A stretch of 64,000 nt of DNA from Yunchengibacter salinarum (GTDB lineage Bacteria > Pseudomonadota > Alphaproteobacteria > Sphingomonadales > Kordiimonadaceae): assembly GCF_037658235.1 (NCBI RefSeq), contig NZ_JBBJLN010000004.1:186001-250000 (forward strand). The letters run 5' to 3'. Below are positions 1 through 9,478 of the stretch, one piece after another. Each line of letters starts with the position of its first letter. The stretch's first letter is position 1. Below the pieces are notes generated by a model. It was not told the origin of the DNA. It did no database searches and saw only the letters and a list, made by a program, of their open reading frames with translations. Made by a program: the position numbers and the translations under genes.

Positions 1-117
1 CTTCTTCTAGCGTCTGTCTTGCAGCGACGAGGCCACACACTGGCCCACGCTCAGGGAGGATAAGCGGCACAAGCCGCACCCAGGAATTGGGGCACCCTTT
101 AAAATCGGGGGGTGGAG
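1..117. other. Gene-free left edge, 3' end of an unidentified rightward transcript
   Basis: No convincing reading frame covers this stretch. A rightward reading frame entering from outside could end at the TAG at 8-10, but too little is visible to judge. The stretch has a small perfect hairpin (GCGGC-ACAA-GCCGC, about 64-77) and runs directly into a strong terminator, so a rightward transcript probably ends here. It may be a long 3' UTR or the tail of a structured RNA. It does not match the parts of tmRNA, RNase P RNA, SRP RNA or 6S RNA that I know. Confidence 0.3.
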
Positions 118-154
118 AAAGAGCGGGGTGGACGCATCCCGCTCTTTCTTTTTT
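118..154 (+). terminator. Rho-independent terminator, partly bidirectional
   Basis: A perfect 10-bp stem (AAAGAGCGGG at 118-127 with CCCGCTCTTT at 138-147) closes a 10-nt loop. It is followed on the plus strand by a T-rich run to 154. It ends whatever transcript enters from the left. The same stem faces the 3' end of the leftward complex I/DUF1467 run, where only a short U run follows, so it may also help stop that transcript. Confidence 0.85.
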
Positions 155-209
155 ATGGTCCCGGTTTGAAGATTTCCGCCCGCTGCAATCCCTCACAGAC
201 ACGCGGCCC

Positions 210-458
210 TCAATAGGGGCGCAAATGGATCAGATCGCTGGTGGCCACCAGATAATAGATCAGGGTCAGGCCCGCCGCGATCAGGCTCGCCCACAGCGCC
301 TTTTTGCCGAGATTCGGATTTTCCGGCGCGCTTGGCGCCGTACCCTGGGTCACGCCCTCTTCCGACTCGTTCTGTGCCCGCACCCCCACCGGCAGGGAGG
401 CGAAAAACACCATCCACCAGGCGATCACATAGACCAGAATGATTGTGGCAATGTTCAT
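210..458 (-). CDS. DUF1467 family small membrane protein
   Basis: This 82-residue protein has two predicted membrane helices, about residues 3-24 and 54-71. They flank a polar segment containing RAQNESEEGVTQGTAPSAP. The shape and that central segment match the DUF1467 family, which is largely alphaproteobacterial and usually lies beside mce, as here. No biochemical role is established. It begins 5 nt after the mce stop and is the last gene of the leftward run, so it is probably translated from the same message. Start and length look normal for the family. The family call is from memory of its typical sequence. Confidence 0.75.
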   Translation of the reverse strand: MNIATIILVYVIAWWMVFFASLPVGVRAQNESEEGVTQGTAPSAPENPNLGKKALWASLIAAGLTLIYYLVATSDLIHLRPY

Positions 459-463
459 GCTGT

Positions 464-868
<405 letters not shown>

Positions 869-894
869 CGCTGTCCTCCCCCTTTGTCTGGCTG

Positions 895-2571
895 TCAGTC
901 CCCGTACAGATCCTGCTCACGAGTGATCAGAACATCCACCACCGGGTTTCGATCCAGCGCCCGGCGACACACACGGCGAAGGGCGATACGGGTGGCTTCC
1001 TCCACCTGGCCGTCATCCAGGCGGCGCTTCGCCCCAAGCTTGTCCAGCATGGTTTCCGTCTGCTCCAGCAGGGCATCATACAGGGCATCATCCAGCCCCG
1101 GCACCCCTTGCGGCGCCAGCAGGGGTTCGGCCATCATCTCACCGGCATCATCAATCACCAGACTGACCGAGATCAGGCCGTTCTGGGCGATGCGGCGACG
1201 CTCCACAATGCTGTAGCCATCCAATGGCACCACCACCTTGCCATCCAGCGCCAGGCGGCCATGGGTTACTTCGCCCACCTTTTCCAGCCCGTCCGGCGCA
1301 ATGCGGATCACGTCCCCATTATGGGGCACGATCGCCTGTTCCACACCCTGCTCGCGGGCGAAGCGGGCATGGCGCAGCAGGTGGCGCGGCTCCCCATGAA
1401 CGGGAATGGCCAGCTTCGGGCGCACCCATTCATACATCCTGGCCAGTTCAGCGCGACCGGGATGGCCGGACACATGGATAAAGGCATCCTTTTCGGTCAC
1501 CGTTTCCACACCTTGCAGGGCAAGCCCGTTGAACAGGGCGCCCAGACCCAGTTCATTGCCCGGAATGATCTTGCTGGAAAAGACCACCGTATCCCCTTCG
1601 CTCAGGGAAATATTCCGATGCTCGCCGCGCGCAATCCGGGCCAGCGCGGCGCGGTATTCCCCCTGGCAACCGGTGCAGGCGATCAACACCTTTTCCCGGC
1701 GCAGGTCCGCCACATCCTCTTCATCGATCAGCGGCGGCATGTCCGTGAAATATCCGGTCTGCTGCCCGGCCTGCAAAATCCGCTTCATGGAGCGCCCGAT
1801 CAGGCAAAGATGCCGCCCGGTGGCCTTGGCCACGGCGCCAATGGTTTCCAGCCGGGCCACATTGCTGGCGAAAGTGGTGATTACCAGCCGCTTTTCCACG
1901 GTCTGCGCCAAGTCGACCAGGCTTTCACGCACCGCCGCTTCGGACCCGCTTTCATGGGCATTGAAGACATTGGTGCTGTCCCCGATCATGGCCAGCACGC
2001 CCTTGTCGCCCAGTTCGGTCAACGGGGTCTCCGGGTTGGCGGGGCCGATCAGGGGGCGGTCGTCCAGCTTCCAGTCCCCGGTATGGAACAGCGTACCCTG
2101 CCCCGTCTCGATGGCGATGCCATGACCCTCGGCGATGGAATGGGCCAGCGGCACATAGCGCGCCTTGAACGGGCCGAGTTCCAGCGTCTCCCCGGCGGCC
2201 ACCTCATAAAGCGGCACCTCTTTCAGCAGGCCCGCCTCGGCCAGCTTGTCCCGCACCAGGGCCGCGGTGAAGGGCGTGGCGTATATGGGGCACCGGAGCT
2301 CTTTCCACAGATAGGGGACGGCACCGATATGATCTTCATGGCCATGGGTCAGCACCAGTCCTTCCAACTGGTCCCGCTCCTGTTTGATGAAGTCCACCCT
2401 GGGAAAGATCAGGTCCACGCCCGGCACCTGATCCCCGGCAAAGGTCATACCCAGATCGACCATCAACCAACGACCCTTGTGGCCATAAAGATTGAGGTTC
2501 ATGCCGATTTCCCCGGACCCGCCGAGCGGCACGAAAAGAAGCCGGTCGTCGTGGTCGGCCATATATGTCAT
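895..2571 (-). CDS. rnj: Ribonuclease J
   Basis: A 558-residue metallo-beta-lactamase/beta-CASP ribonuclease with 5'-to-3' exonuclease and endonuclease activity, used in mRNA turnover and RNA maturation. The zinc motif is HGHEDH (residues 76-81). Later metal or active-site elements are HTGDWKLD, HVSGHPGRAEL and HGEPRHL. The C-terminal domain with GYSIVERRRIAQNG is typical of RNase J. The length is normal. The chosen ATG overlaps the coaX stop as ATGA. A second ATG three codons in (MADHDD) is equally possible. Many Alphaproteobacteria carry both RNase E and RNase J, and here the gene keeps its usual place between the nuo-birA-coaX run and mce. Confidence 0.95.
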   Translation of the reverse strand: MTYMADHDDRLLFVPLGGSGEIGMNLNLYGHKGRWLMVDLGMTFAGDQVPGVDLIFPRVDFIKQERDQLEGLVLTHGHEDHIGAVPYLWKELRCPIYATPFTAALVRDKLAEAGLLKEVPLYEVAAGETLELGPFKARYVPLAHSIAEGHGIAIETGQGTLFHTGDWKLDDRPLIGPANPETPLTELGDKGVLAMIGDSTNVFNAHESGSEAAVRESLVDLAQTVEKRLVITTFASNVARLETIGAVAKATGRHLCLIGRSMKRILQAGQQTGYFTDMPPLIDEEDVADLRREKVLIACTGCQGEYRAALARIARGEHRNISLSEGDTVVFSSKIIPGNELGLGALFNGLALQGVETVTEKDAFIHVSGHPGRAELARMYEWVRPKLAIPVHGEPRHLLRHARFAREQGVEQAIVPHNGDVIRIAPDGLEKVGEVTHGRLALDGKVVVPLDGYSIVERRRIAQNGLISVSLVIDDAGEMMAEPLLAPQGVPGLDDALYDALLEQTETMLDKLGAKRRLDDGQVEEATRIALRRVCRRALDRNPVVDVLITREQDLYGD

Positions 2572-3359
2572 TCAGCGCTCCGCTTGTGTTTGTTTCGCTC
2601 AAAGATCAGGCGCAGGCCCTGCAAGGTCAAGTCGCCCTCCACCAGATCGATCGCATCCGTATGGTCCGCAAAGATGGAAGCAAGCCCCCCCGTGGCGATG
2701 ATCGTCATATCCGGGCTGTGCTCGGCCCGCAGGCGCATCACCAGCCCTTCCAACATGCTCACATAGCCCCAGAAAATCCCGGACTGCATGGCCTCCAGCG
2801 TATTCTTGCCCGTCACGCGCTTGTCCGCCGGTGCGGACAGCGCAATGTGCGGCAGCTTGGCCGCCGCCTGATGCAGGGCATGAAGCGACAGATTGATACC
2901 GGGGCAGATCAGCCCGCCCAGATAGGCACCATCGCTGGATACCACATCAAAGGTGGTGGCTGTGCCGAAATCCACAACCACCAGCGGCCCTTCGTGGGCG
3001 GCATGGGCCGCCAGAGCGTTCACCAGCCGGTCGGCCCCCACATCCTGCGGGCTGTCCACCCGCACGTCCACATCCAGCGTGATGCCCGGTTCGCCCACCA
3101 CCAGCGGGTCCACGCCGAAGGTTTCGGTGCACAGCATGGTCAGCGGGCGCACCACCTGCGGCACCACCGAGGCGATGATGGCGCCGTCCACATCCGACGG
3201 GCTCCAGCCCTTGAGCGACAATAGCTGGGTCAGCCAGACCTGATATTCCTCTCCCGTGCGCTGATAACCGGTGGACAGCCGCCAGCGTTCCCGGATCTCG
3301 CCGCCCTCGATCAGGGCGAAAACAGTATTGGTGTTGCCTGCATCAATGGCCAGCAGCAT
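2568..3359 (-). CDS. coaX: Type III pantothenate kinase
   Basis: A 263-residue kinase of the ASKHA fold for the first step of coenzyme A synthesis (pantothenate to 4'-phosphopantothenate). Diagnostic segments are the N-terminal phosphate-binding AIDAGNTNTVF, with Asp6 at the usual place, GADRLVNALAAHA, DFGTATTFDVV and GGLICPGINLS. I chose the ATG at 3359 because the family starts directly with this phosphate loop; the longer open frame upstream is birA sequence. The start lies 17 nt inside the end of birA and the stop overlaps the rnj start, so translation is probably coupled. Type III enzymes are not feedback-inhibited by CoA (family knowledge). Confidence 0.94.
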   Translation of the reverse strand: MLLAIDAGNTNTVFALIEGGEIRERWRLSTGYQRTGEEYQVWLTQLLSLKGWSPSDVDGAIIASVVPQVVRPLTMLCTETFGVDPLVVGEPGITLDVDVRVDSPQDVGADRLVNALAAHAAHEGPLVVVDFGTATTFDVVSSDGAYLGGLICPGINLSLHALHQAAAKLPHIALSAPADKRVTGKNTLEAMQSGIFWGYVSMLEGLVMRLRAEHSPDMTIIATGGLASIFADHTDAIDLVEGDLTLQGLRLIFERNKHKRSAE

Positions 3360-4161
3360 CACGGCTCTCCGCTTGTTGGTCGGCTGCCAGGTGAAACACC
3401 TCACCGGCATGAATGGTACGCCGAGACCCATCCGTCAGGCGCACGATCAGGCCGCCATCCTCGGCCAGGTCCAGGGGGATTGCGGTCAGGGTCTCGTCTT
3501 TCAGCCGCAACTCTCTTGGCGTGTCCATGCCCCAGGCCACATCCAGCCAATCTGCCCGCTGGGGGCTGAACCCTTCGCGCAAAAGCGCATCAAACCGCGC
3601 TTTAAAACTCTGCGCCAGCGCCTCGAACGCCGCCTTTATCGGCACTGGCCGACCAATCACATCGATCAGGCTGGTGGCGGGAAACCGTGCCTGATCGGGC
3701 GCGCGCACAAGATTGAGCCCGATCCCCACCACCATATAACACGCCGATCCGCCGCTCGCCTCAATCAGGATGCCGGCAGCCTTGCGTTCCGCCAGCAGTA
3801 CATCATTGGGCCATTTCACCCGCAACAGATGGCCGGGCGCGCCCAGGCGGACAAAGGCATCCCGCACGGCCAGCGCCGCCACGAAAGGCAGCGCCGTCAC
3901 CGGCACACCGCCGGGCAGCGCCCCAAGGGCGAGACTGGCATACAGGTTTCCGCGACCGGATTCCCACGCCCTGCCCTGTCGGCCACGGCCCGCCGTTTGC
4001 TCCCCCGCGATTACCCAACAGGGCAAGGTCTCAGGCGCCTGCCCGGCCAGGGCGATCGCCTGCCGGTTGGTGCTGTCAATGCGGGGGAAGAAAGCGGCAC
4101 CGACCCCGTCCGGGGCCAGTGCCGACCAATCATCCGCCGTGGCCAGAAGGCTTTCTTGCAC
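3343..4161 (-). CDS. birA: Biotin-[acetyl-CoA-carboxylase] ligase
   Basis: A 272-residue class I biotin protein ligase that makes biotinyl-AMP and transfers biotin to a carboxylase carrier lysine. The adenylate loop GRGRQGRAW is at residues 58-66. Other landmarks are RIDSTNRQA, KWPNDVLL and AGILIEASG. There is no N-terminal winged-helix domain, so it should not be a DNA-binding biotin repressor like the E. coli protein. The start is a GTG 13 nt after the nuoN stop. The gene lies between nuoN and coaX, its standard alphaproteobacterial position, and overlaps coaX by 17 nt. Confidence 0.93.
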   Translation of the reverse strand: MQESLLATADDWSALAPDGVGAAFFPRIDSTNRQAIALAGQAPETLPCWVIAGEQTAGRGRQGRAWESGRGNLYASLALGALPGGVPVTALPFVAALAVRDAFVRLGAPGHLLRVKWPNDVLLAERKAAGILIEASGGSACYMVVGIGLNLVRAPDQARFPATSLIDVIGRPVPIKAAFEALAQSFKARFDALLREGFSPQRADWLDVAWGMDTPRELRLKDETLTAIPLDLAEDGGLIVRLTDGSRRTIHAGEVFHLAADQQAESRDAAGH

Positions 4162-4174
4162 CTCGGCGAACCCG

Positions 4175-5623
4175 CTATACCAGCAAGGACGCCGCCGCCC
4201 AGCCCGCCGCTGCGGTAAGCGGCGAGATCAGCAGGAAGCTGAACGGCGAATTGACCAGCGCCGTCACGGAGATCACCCCGGAAAGCGAGCGGTTGCCCAC
4301 CGGCTCGAAAGCCGGGGCGGGTTCGTCGAAGAACATGATCTTCACAAGCCGCAGATAATAATAAGACCCCACCACACTGGTCAGCACGCCGATTACCGCC
4401 AGCGGTACCAGGCCCGCATTGACAGCGGCGAAGAACACTTCCCATTTGGCGAAAAAGCCTGCCAGCAAAGGAATGCCGGCCAGCGAGAACATGAAGATCG
4501 CCAGTGCCACGGCCATGGGCAGGTTGGTTCGGGACAGCCCCGCCAGATCCTGAATGTTCTCCACCATGCCTTCCCTGCGGCGCATGGTCAGCACCACGGC
4601 AAAGGCGCCCAGCGTCATGGTCAGATAAATGGCGAGATACACCAGAAGCGCCTGAATGCCCGCCGGTGTGCCCGCCGCGAGACCCATCAGGCCGTAGCCC
4701 ACATGACCGATGGAACTATAGGCCATCAGGCGCTTGATATTGCTCTGCACCAGCGCGATGAAGGCACCCACCAGCATACTGGCCACCGAGATGAAGATGA
4801 TGATCTGCTGCCATTGATCCACCAGCGTGGGCAGCCCGCCCATCAGCACCCGCACCAGCAGCGCCATGGCCGCCACCTTGGGCGCGGCGGCGAAAAAGGC
4901 CGTGACCGGGGTGGGCGCGCCTTCATATACATCCGGCGTCCACATATGGAACGGCACGGCGGAAATCTTGAAGGCCAGCCCGGCGAGTACGAAGGTCATG
5001 CCGATGATGAAGCCGAGCCCCGGTTGCCCTTCGCTGACACCTTCCGCCAGAATGTCGAAGCTGACCGTGCCAGCATAGCCATAGATCAGCGAAATGCCAT
5101 ACAGCAACATGCCGGAGGACAGGGCCCCCAGAACGAAATATTTCAGCCCCGCTTCCGTGGAGCGCACCCGATCCCGGTTGATGGCCGCCAGCACATAAAG
5201 CGACAGGCTTTGAAGTTCCAGCCCCACATAAAGCGCCAGAAAGCTGTTGGCGGAGATCATCATCAACATGCCCAGCGTGGCCAGAAGCACCAGCACCGGA
5301 TATTCGAACCGGTCCAGCTTGCTGTCCCGCAGGAACGGCACCGAGATCAGCAGGGCACCAAGCGACCCCAGCAGCACCAGCACCTTGGTGAATACGGCAA
5401 AAGCATCGGAAACGAACATGCCGCCGAAGGTCACCTGCCGGGCACCGCCCACCTCCATCAGCAACAGCGCGCCGGTGATCAGCAGCGCCAGAACGGACAG
5501 GCCATGGGTCGCGGTGAAGGCGCCCGAGGACCGGAACACGCCCACCATCAAAGTCGCCATCGCGGCCAGTGCCAGGAAAATCTCCGGCAAGGCGGGGGCG
5601 AGATCGGGGATTTGACCTGTCAT
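4175..5623 (-). CDS. nuoN: NADH-quinone oxidoreductase subunit N
   Basis: A 482-residue antiporter-like membrane subunit of complex I and one of three putative proton channels in the membrane arm. The sequence is almost entirely hydrophobic, with about 14 predicted helices. The conserved core includes FKISAVPFHMWTPDVYEGAP and YSSIGHVGYGLMG, both typical of the Nqo/Mrp antiporter family. The start overlaps the nuoM stop by 4 nt (ATGA), implying coupled translation. It is the last nuo gene; birA follows after 13 nt. Length matches the family. Confidence 0.96.
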   Translation of the reverse strand: MTGQIPDLAPALPEIFLALAAMATLMVGVFRSSGAFTATHGLSVLALLITGALLLMEVGGARQVTFGGMFVSDAFAVFTKVLVLLGSLGALLISVPFLRDSKLDRFEYPVLVLLATLGMLMMISANSFLALYVGLELQSLSLYVLAAINRDRVRSTEAGLKYFVLGALSSGMLLYGISLIYGYAGTVSFDILAEGVSEGQPGLGFIIGMTFVLAGLAFKISAVPFHMWTPDVYEGAPTPVTAFFAAAPKVAAMALLVRVLMGGLPTLVDQWQQIIIFISVASMLVGAFIALVQSNIKRLMAYSSIGHVGYGLMGLAAGTPAGIQALLVYLAIYLTMTLGAFAVVLTMRRREGMVENIQDLAGLSRTNLPMAVALAIFMFSLAGIPLLAGFFAKWEVFFAAVNAGLVPLAVIGVLTSVVGSYYYLRLVKIMFFDEPAPAFEPVGNRSLSGVISVTALVNSPFSFLLISPLTAAAGWAAASLLV

Positions 5624-7200
5624 TGCTGAACACTCCGGGTTTTCAGGACCGTCCCATCAAGGCGCGCGGCAGCGGCGCCACTCTCGGACGTGGTTTTTTG
5701 TTGATGGGTTTCTTGTAAATGGCTGAAATCATTCTGGATCAGTGCTTCGACCGATGTGTGGATCGGCGCCAGGAAGGTTTTGGGATAAACCCCCATCCAG
5801 ATCACCACCACGGCGAGCGGCACCAGCACCAGCTTTTCCCGAGCGGAAAGATCCGGCATCGCCTTCACGTCATCCTTGTCCAGCTCGCCGAAAATCAGGC
5901 GCATCACCAGATAGAGCATGTAGCCGGCCCCCAGGATCACCCCGAAAGCGGCACCAAAGGCGATCCAGCTATTGTATTCATAAGCCCCGATCAGCACCAG
6001 GAATTCACCCACGAAGCCGCTGGTCCCCGGCAGACCCACCGACGCCATGGTGAACAGCATGAACAGGATGGCATAGGCCTTCATATTGGTGGCCAGCCCG
6101 CCATAACGGTTGATCTCCTTTGTGTGCAGCCGGTCATAGACCACACCCACACACAGGAAAAGCGCACCGGATACCACACCGTGGCTGAGCATCTGGAAAA
6201 TCGCCCCTTCAATGCCATTGGGGTTGAGCACGAAGATGCCGATGGTGACGAAACCCATATGTGCCACACTGGAATAGGCGATCAGCTTCTTCATGTCCTT
6301 CTGCACCAGCGCCACCAGCGAGGTATAGATCACCGCAATCACCGACAGGGTGAACACCAGCCAGGACAGCTCCACCGTGGCTTCGGGGAACATGGGCAGG
6401 GAAAAGCGCAGGAAGCCATAGCCCCCCATCTTCAGCAATACCCCCGCCAGAATGACCGACCCGCCGGTGGGCGCCTGAACGTGCGCATCCGGCAGCCAGG
6501 TATGCACCGGCCACATGGGCATCTTCACGGCGAAGGAGGCGAAAAAGGCCAGCCACAGCCAGGTCTGCACATCAGCCGCAAAGTCGTGGCTCATCAGGGC
6601 CGGGATCGACGTGGTGCCCGCCTCCATATACATGTAGAGGACGGCCACCAGCATCAGCAGCGACCCCAGCAGGGTATACAGGAAAAACTTGAAGCTGGCA
6701 TAGATCCGCTCGGCGCCGCCCCAGACGCCGATGATCAGATACATCGGGATCAGGCCACCTTCGAAGAAAATGTAGAAAAGGAATATATCCAGCGCTGAAA
6801 AGACGCCGACCATCAGGCTTTCCAGCACCAGAAAGGCGATCATGTATTCCATCACGCGGGTCTGGATGGATTCCCAGCTCGCCAGGATCACCAGCGGCAT
6901 CAGAAAGCCGGTCAGAACGATGAACAGCACCGAAATGCCATCAACGCCCAGATAATAGCTGATGCTGTCCCCGATCCAGGCATGACGTTCAACGAACTGG
7001 AAATCCGCCGTGCTGCTGTCAAACCCGGCCCAGAGCACCAAAGTCAGTGCAAAGGTGACCAGCGTGGCCAGCAGCGCCACCGAACGGATGTTGCGCTTCG
7101 CCACCTCCGCGGATTTGTGCTGGATCAGCAGGATAAAGAGGGCACCGATCAGCGGTACCGCCAGAATCAGCGAGAGCAGGTAATCTTCAAGATACGACAT
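5620..7200 (-). CDS. nuoM: NADH-quinone oxidoreductase subunit M
   Basis: A 526-residue antiporter-like subunit of the complex I membrane arm. The functionally important glutamate of helix 5 is present as Glu147 in FFEGGLIPMYLIIG (equivalent to E. coli Glu144). The core motif AVKMPMWPVHTWLPDAHVQA and the lysine-bearing AYSSVAHMGFV segment are intact. A hydrophilic C-terminal tail of about 40 residues (NDFSHLQETHQQKTTSES...) extends past the last helix and is somewhat longer than usual. The gene starts 21 nt after nuoL and overlaps nuoN by 4 nt. Confidence 0.96.
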   Translation of the reverse strand: MSYLEDYLLSLILAVPLIGALFILLIQHKSAEVAKRNIRSVALLATLVTFALTLVLWAGFDSSTADFQFVERHAWIGDSISYYLGVDGISVLFIVLTGFLMPLVILASWESIQTRVMEYMIAFLVLESLMVGVFSALDIFLFYIFFEGGLIPMYLIIGVWGGAERIYASFKFFLYTLLGSLLMLVAVLYMYMEAGTTSIPALMSHDFAADVQTWLWLAFFASFAVKMPMWPVHTWLPDAHVQAPTGGSVILAGVLLKMGGYGFLRFSLPMFPEATVELSWLVFTLSVIAVIYTSLVALVQKDMKKLIAYSSVAHMGFVTIGIFVLNPNGIEGAIFQMLSHGVVSGALFLCVGVVYDRLHTKEINRYGGLATNMKAYAILFMLFTMASVGLPGTSGFVGEFLVLIGAYEYNSWIAFGAAFGVILGAGYMLYLVMRLIFGELDKDDVKAMPDLSAREKLVLVPLAVVVIWMGVYPKTFLAPIHTSVEALIQNDFSHLQETHQQKTTSESGAAAARLDGTVLKTRSVQQ

Positions 7201-7221
7201 TATGGTTATCCCCCGCCCTGA

Positions 7222-9156
7222 TTAGTGGCTTGCGCCCGACACCATGAGCCAGGTCACGCCAAGGGCGAGCCCGATGATCATGGCAAAGGCATAGTGATAG
7301 ACAAAGCCGGTTTGCAGCTTGCGCGCACGCCCGGCAATGGCCGCGATGGTGGCGGCCACGCCGTCCGGCCCCAGGCCGTCAATGGTCTTCTGATCCCCCT
7401 GTTTCCAGAAGAACCGCCCGAGCACAAAGGCCCCGCGCACGAAAACCAGATTATACAGCTCGTCGAAATACCATTTGTTCAAAAGGAAGGCATAGAGACC
7501 GTCCCAGGTTTCCGCCATCCGGCGCGGCATGTCCGGCTTGCGGACATACATCTGGAACGCCAGCAGGAAGCCAAGGATCATCACCACCAGCGGCGCCAGC
7601 TTCACACCGAGCGGCACATGGTGCGCCTGGGTAATCACATCACCCGCCTCGGCCACAAGCGACCCGTTCCAGAACGCCATGCGCCCGTCACCAACGAAGT
7701 GGCCATAGAACACATAGCCTGCCAGCAAGGCGCCCGCCGCCAGAACAAACAGCGGCACCATCATCACCCAGGGGCTTTCATGGGCATGATCCTGAGTATG
7801 CTTGTCCGCACGGCATTCGCCGAAGAAGGTCATGAACACCAGCCGCCAGCTATAGAAACTGGTCATGAAGGCCGCCGTGATACCCATGACGAAGGCAAAG
7901 CCGGCCCCCGTGCTGGTGGAGACATAGGCCGCCTCGATGATCATGTCCTTGGAGAAAAAGCCCGCCGTGCCCGGAAAGCCGGTGAGCGCTAGCGTGCCAA
8001 TGGTCATCATGCCAAAGGTGAGGGGCGCGAATTTCCGAACGCCCCCCATTTTCCGCATGTCCTGCTCATGGTGCATGGTATGAATCACCGCGCCCGCCCC
8101 CAGGAAAAGCAGTGCCTTGAAAAAGGCATGTGTGAACAGGTGGAAAATAGCGGCGCCATAGGCGGAAACCCCAAGCGCGAAGAACATGTAGCCAAGCTGG
8201 GAGCAGGTGGAATAGGCGATCACCCGTTTGATGTCGTTCTGCACCAGGCCGACACTGGCGGCGAAAAAGGCGGTTGCCGCCCCGATCACCGTGATCACCG
8301 CCAGGGCATCCGGCGCGAACTGATAGACCGGGCTGAAGCGTGCCACCAGGAAAACGCCAGCCGTGACCATGGTGGCCGCGTGAATCAGGGCGGAAACCGG
8401 CGTGGGGCCTTCCATGGCGTCAGGCAGCCATGTGTGCAGGCCAAGCTGGGCCGACTTGCCCATGGCGCCCACAAACAGCAGCAGACCGATCACGGTGAGC
8501 GCGTGGAATTCCTGCCCCAGGAAGACCAGTGTGGCATCCTGCATATCCCCGGCGCGGGCGAAGATTTCGGTGAACTCCACCGTGCCGAACAGAACAAAGG
8601 TGGCGAAAATACCAAGGGAGTAGCCGAAGTCCCCCACGCGGTTGACCACGAATGCCTTGATCGCCGCCTTGTTGGCGCTGGGCTTGGTATACCAGAAGCC
8701 GATCAGCAGATAGGAGGCAAGGCCCACGCCTTCCCATCCGAAGAACATCTGCACCAGATTGTCCGCCGTCACCAGCATCAGCATGGCAAAGGTGAACAGC
8801 GACAGATAGGCAAAGAAGCGCGGTTTGTCGGGATCTTCCGCCATGTAGCCCATGGAATACCAGTGAACCAGCGCGGAAACCGTATTCACCACAACCAGCA
8901 TCACGGCGGTCAGTGTGTCGATGCGGAACTGCCAGTCAAAGGACAGGTCACCGGAGGACACCCAGTCCAGAACGTGAATGCTGTAACTGTTCCCCGCCAG
9001 CGCCACATCGGCAAAGGCGATCCAGCTCAGCACGGCGGAAACGGTCACCAGCATGGAGGTGATCAGTTGACTGGCCCGATCCCCCAGGGAGCGACCGAAC
9101 AGGCCCACCACCAGGAAAGCGATCAGCGGCAGAAAAACGAGACTTTTGTATAGCAT
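7222..9156 (-). CDS. nuoL: NADH-quinone oxidoreductase subunit L
   Basis: A 644-residue distal antiporter-like subunit of complex I. Hallmarks are QMFFGWEGVGLASYLLIGFWY, AQLGLHTWLPDAMEGPTPVSALIHAATMV (split across helices 7-8) and YSTCSQLGYMFFALG. The region after about residue 500 is amphipathic and would form the long lateral helix that runs along subunits M and N. Length agrees with NuoL proteins (about 610-700). It begins 10 nt after the nuoK stop, on the same operon strand. Confidence 0.96.
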   Translation of the reverse strand: MLYKSLVFLPLIAFLVVGLFGRSLGDRASQLITSMLVTVSAVLSWIAFADVALAGNSYSIHVLDWVSSGDLSFDWQFRIDTLTAVMLVVVNTVSALVHWYSMGYMAEDPDKPRFFAYLSLFTFAMLMLVTADNLVQMFFGWEGVGLASYLLIGFWYTKPSANKAAIKAFVVNRVGDFGYSLGIFATFVLFGTVEFTEIFARAGDMQDATLVFLGQEFHALTVIGLLLFVGAMGKSAQLGLHTWLPDAMEGPTPVSALIHAATMVTAGVFLVARFSPVYQFAPDALAVITVIGAATAFFAASVGLVQNDIKRVIAYSTCSQLGYMFFALGVSAYGAAIFHLFTHAFFKALLFLGAGAVIHTMHHEQDMRKMGGVRKFAPLTFGMMTIGTLALTGFPGTAGFFSKDMIIEAAYVSTSTGAGFAFVMGITAAFMTSFYSWRLVFMTFFGECRADKHTQDHAHESPWVMMVPLFVLAAGALLAGYVFYGHFVGDGRMAFWNGSLVAEAGDVITQAHHVPLGVKLAPLVVMILGFLLAFQMYVRKPDMPRRMAETWDGLYAFLLNKWYFDELYNLVFVRGAFVLGRFFWKQGDQKTIDGLGPDGVAATIAAIAGRARKLQTGFVYHYAFAMIIGLALGVTWLMVSGASH

Positions 9157-9166
9157 GAACCTGCCC

Positions 9167-9475
9167 CTACCCCTTCATCTGGTTGATGTCGCGTACCGAG
9201 ATGGAGCCGCGCGCACGGAAATAAATGACCAGAATGGCAAGCCCGATGGCCGCTTCCGCCGCCGCCACGGTCAACACGAACATGGTGAAGACCTGGCCGA
9301 CCATGTCCTGAAGATGCGTGGAAAAGGCGACGAAATTAATGTTCACCGCCAGAAGGATCAATTCCACGGACATCAGAATGATGATCACATTCTTCCGATT
9401 GAGGAAAATGCCGAAAATCCCGAAGGTGAACAGGATCGCGGCCACCGTCAGATAGTGTCCAAGACCGATTTCCAT
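9167..9475 (-). CDS. nuoK: NADH-quinone oxidoreductase subunit K
   Basis: A 102-residue membrane subunit with three predicted helices, homologous to mitochondrial ND4L. Signature segments are GIFGIFLNRKNVIIILMSVE, LLAVNINFVAFS and the C-terminal AAAEAAIGLAILV. The glutamates within helices two and three that belong to the proton-transfer chain are present (SVELILLAVN and EAAIGL). It starts 3 nt after the nuoJ stop. Standard length for the family. Confidence 0.96.
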   Translation of the reverse strand: MEIGLGHYLTVAAILFTFGIFGIFLNRKNVIIILMSVELILLAVNINFVAFSTHLQDMVGQVFTMFVLTVAAAEAAIGLAILVIYFRARGSISVRDINQMKG

Positions 9476-9478
9476 GTC

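Noticed and set aside
1..117. 6S RNA or tmRNA at the left edge
   Set aside because: The visible part lacks the open bulge pairing pattern of 6S RNA and the CCA-ending acceptor piece of tmRNA.
1108..2766. A 552-codon open frame on the plus strand
   Set aside because: It is antisense to rnj and coaX; both real proteins have complete active sites.
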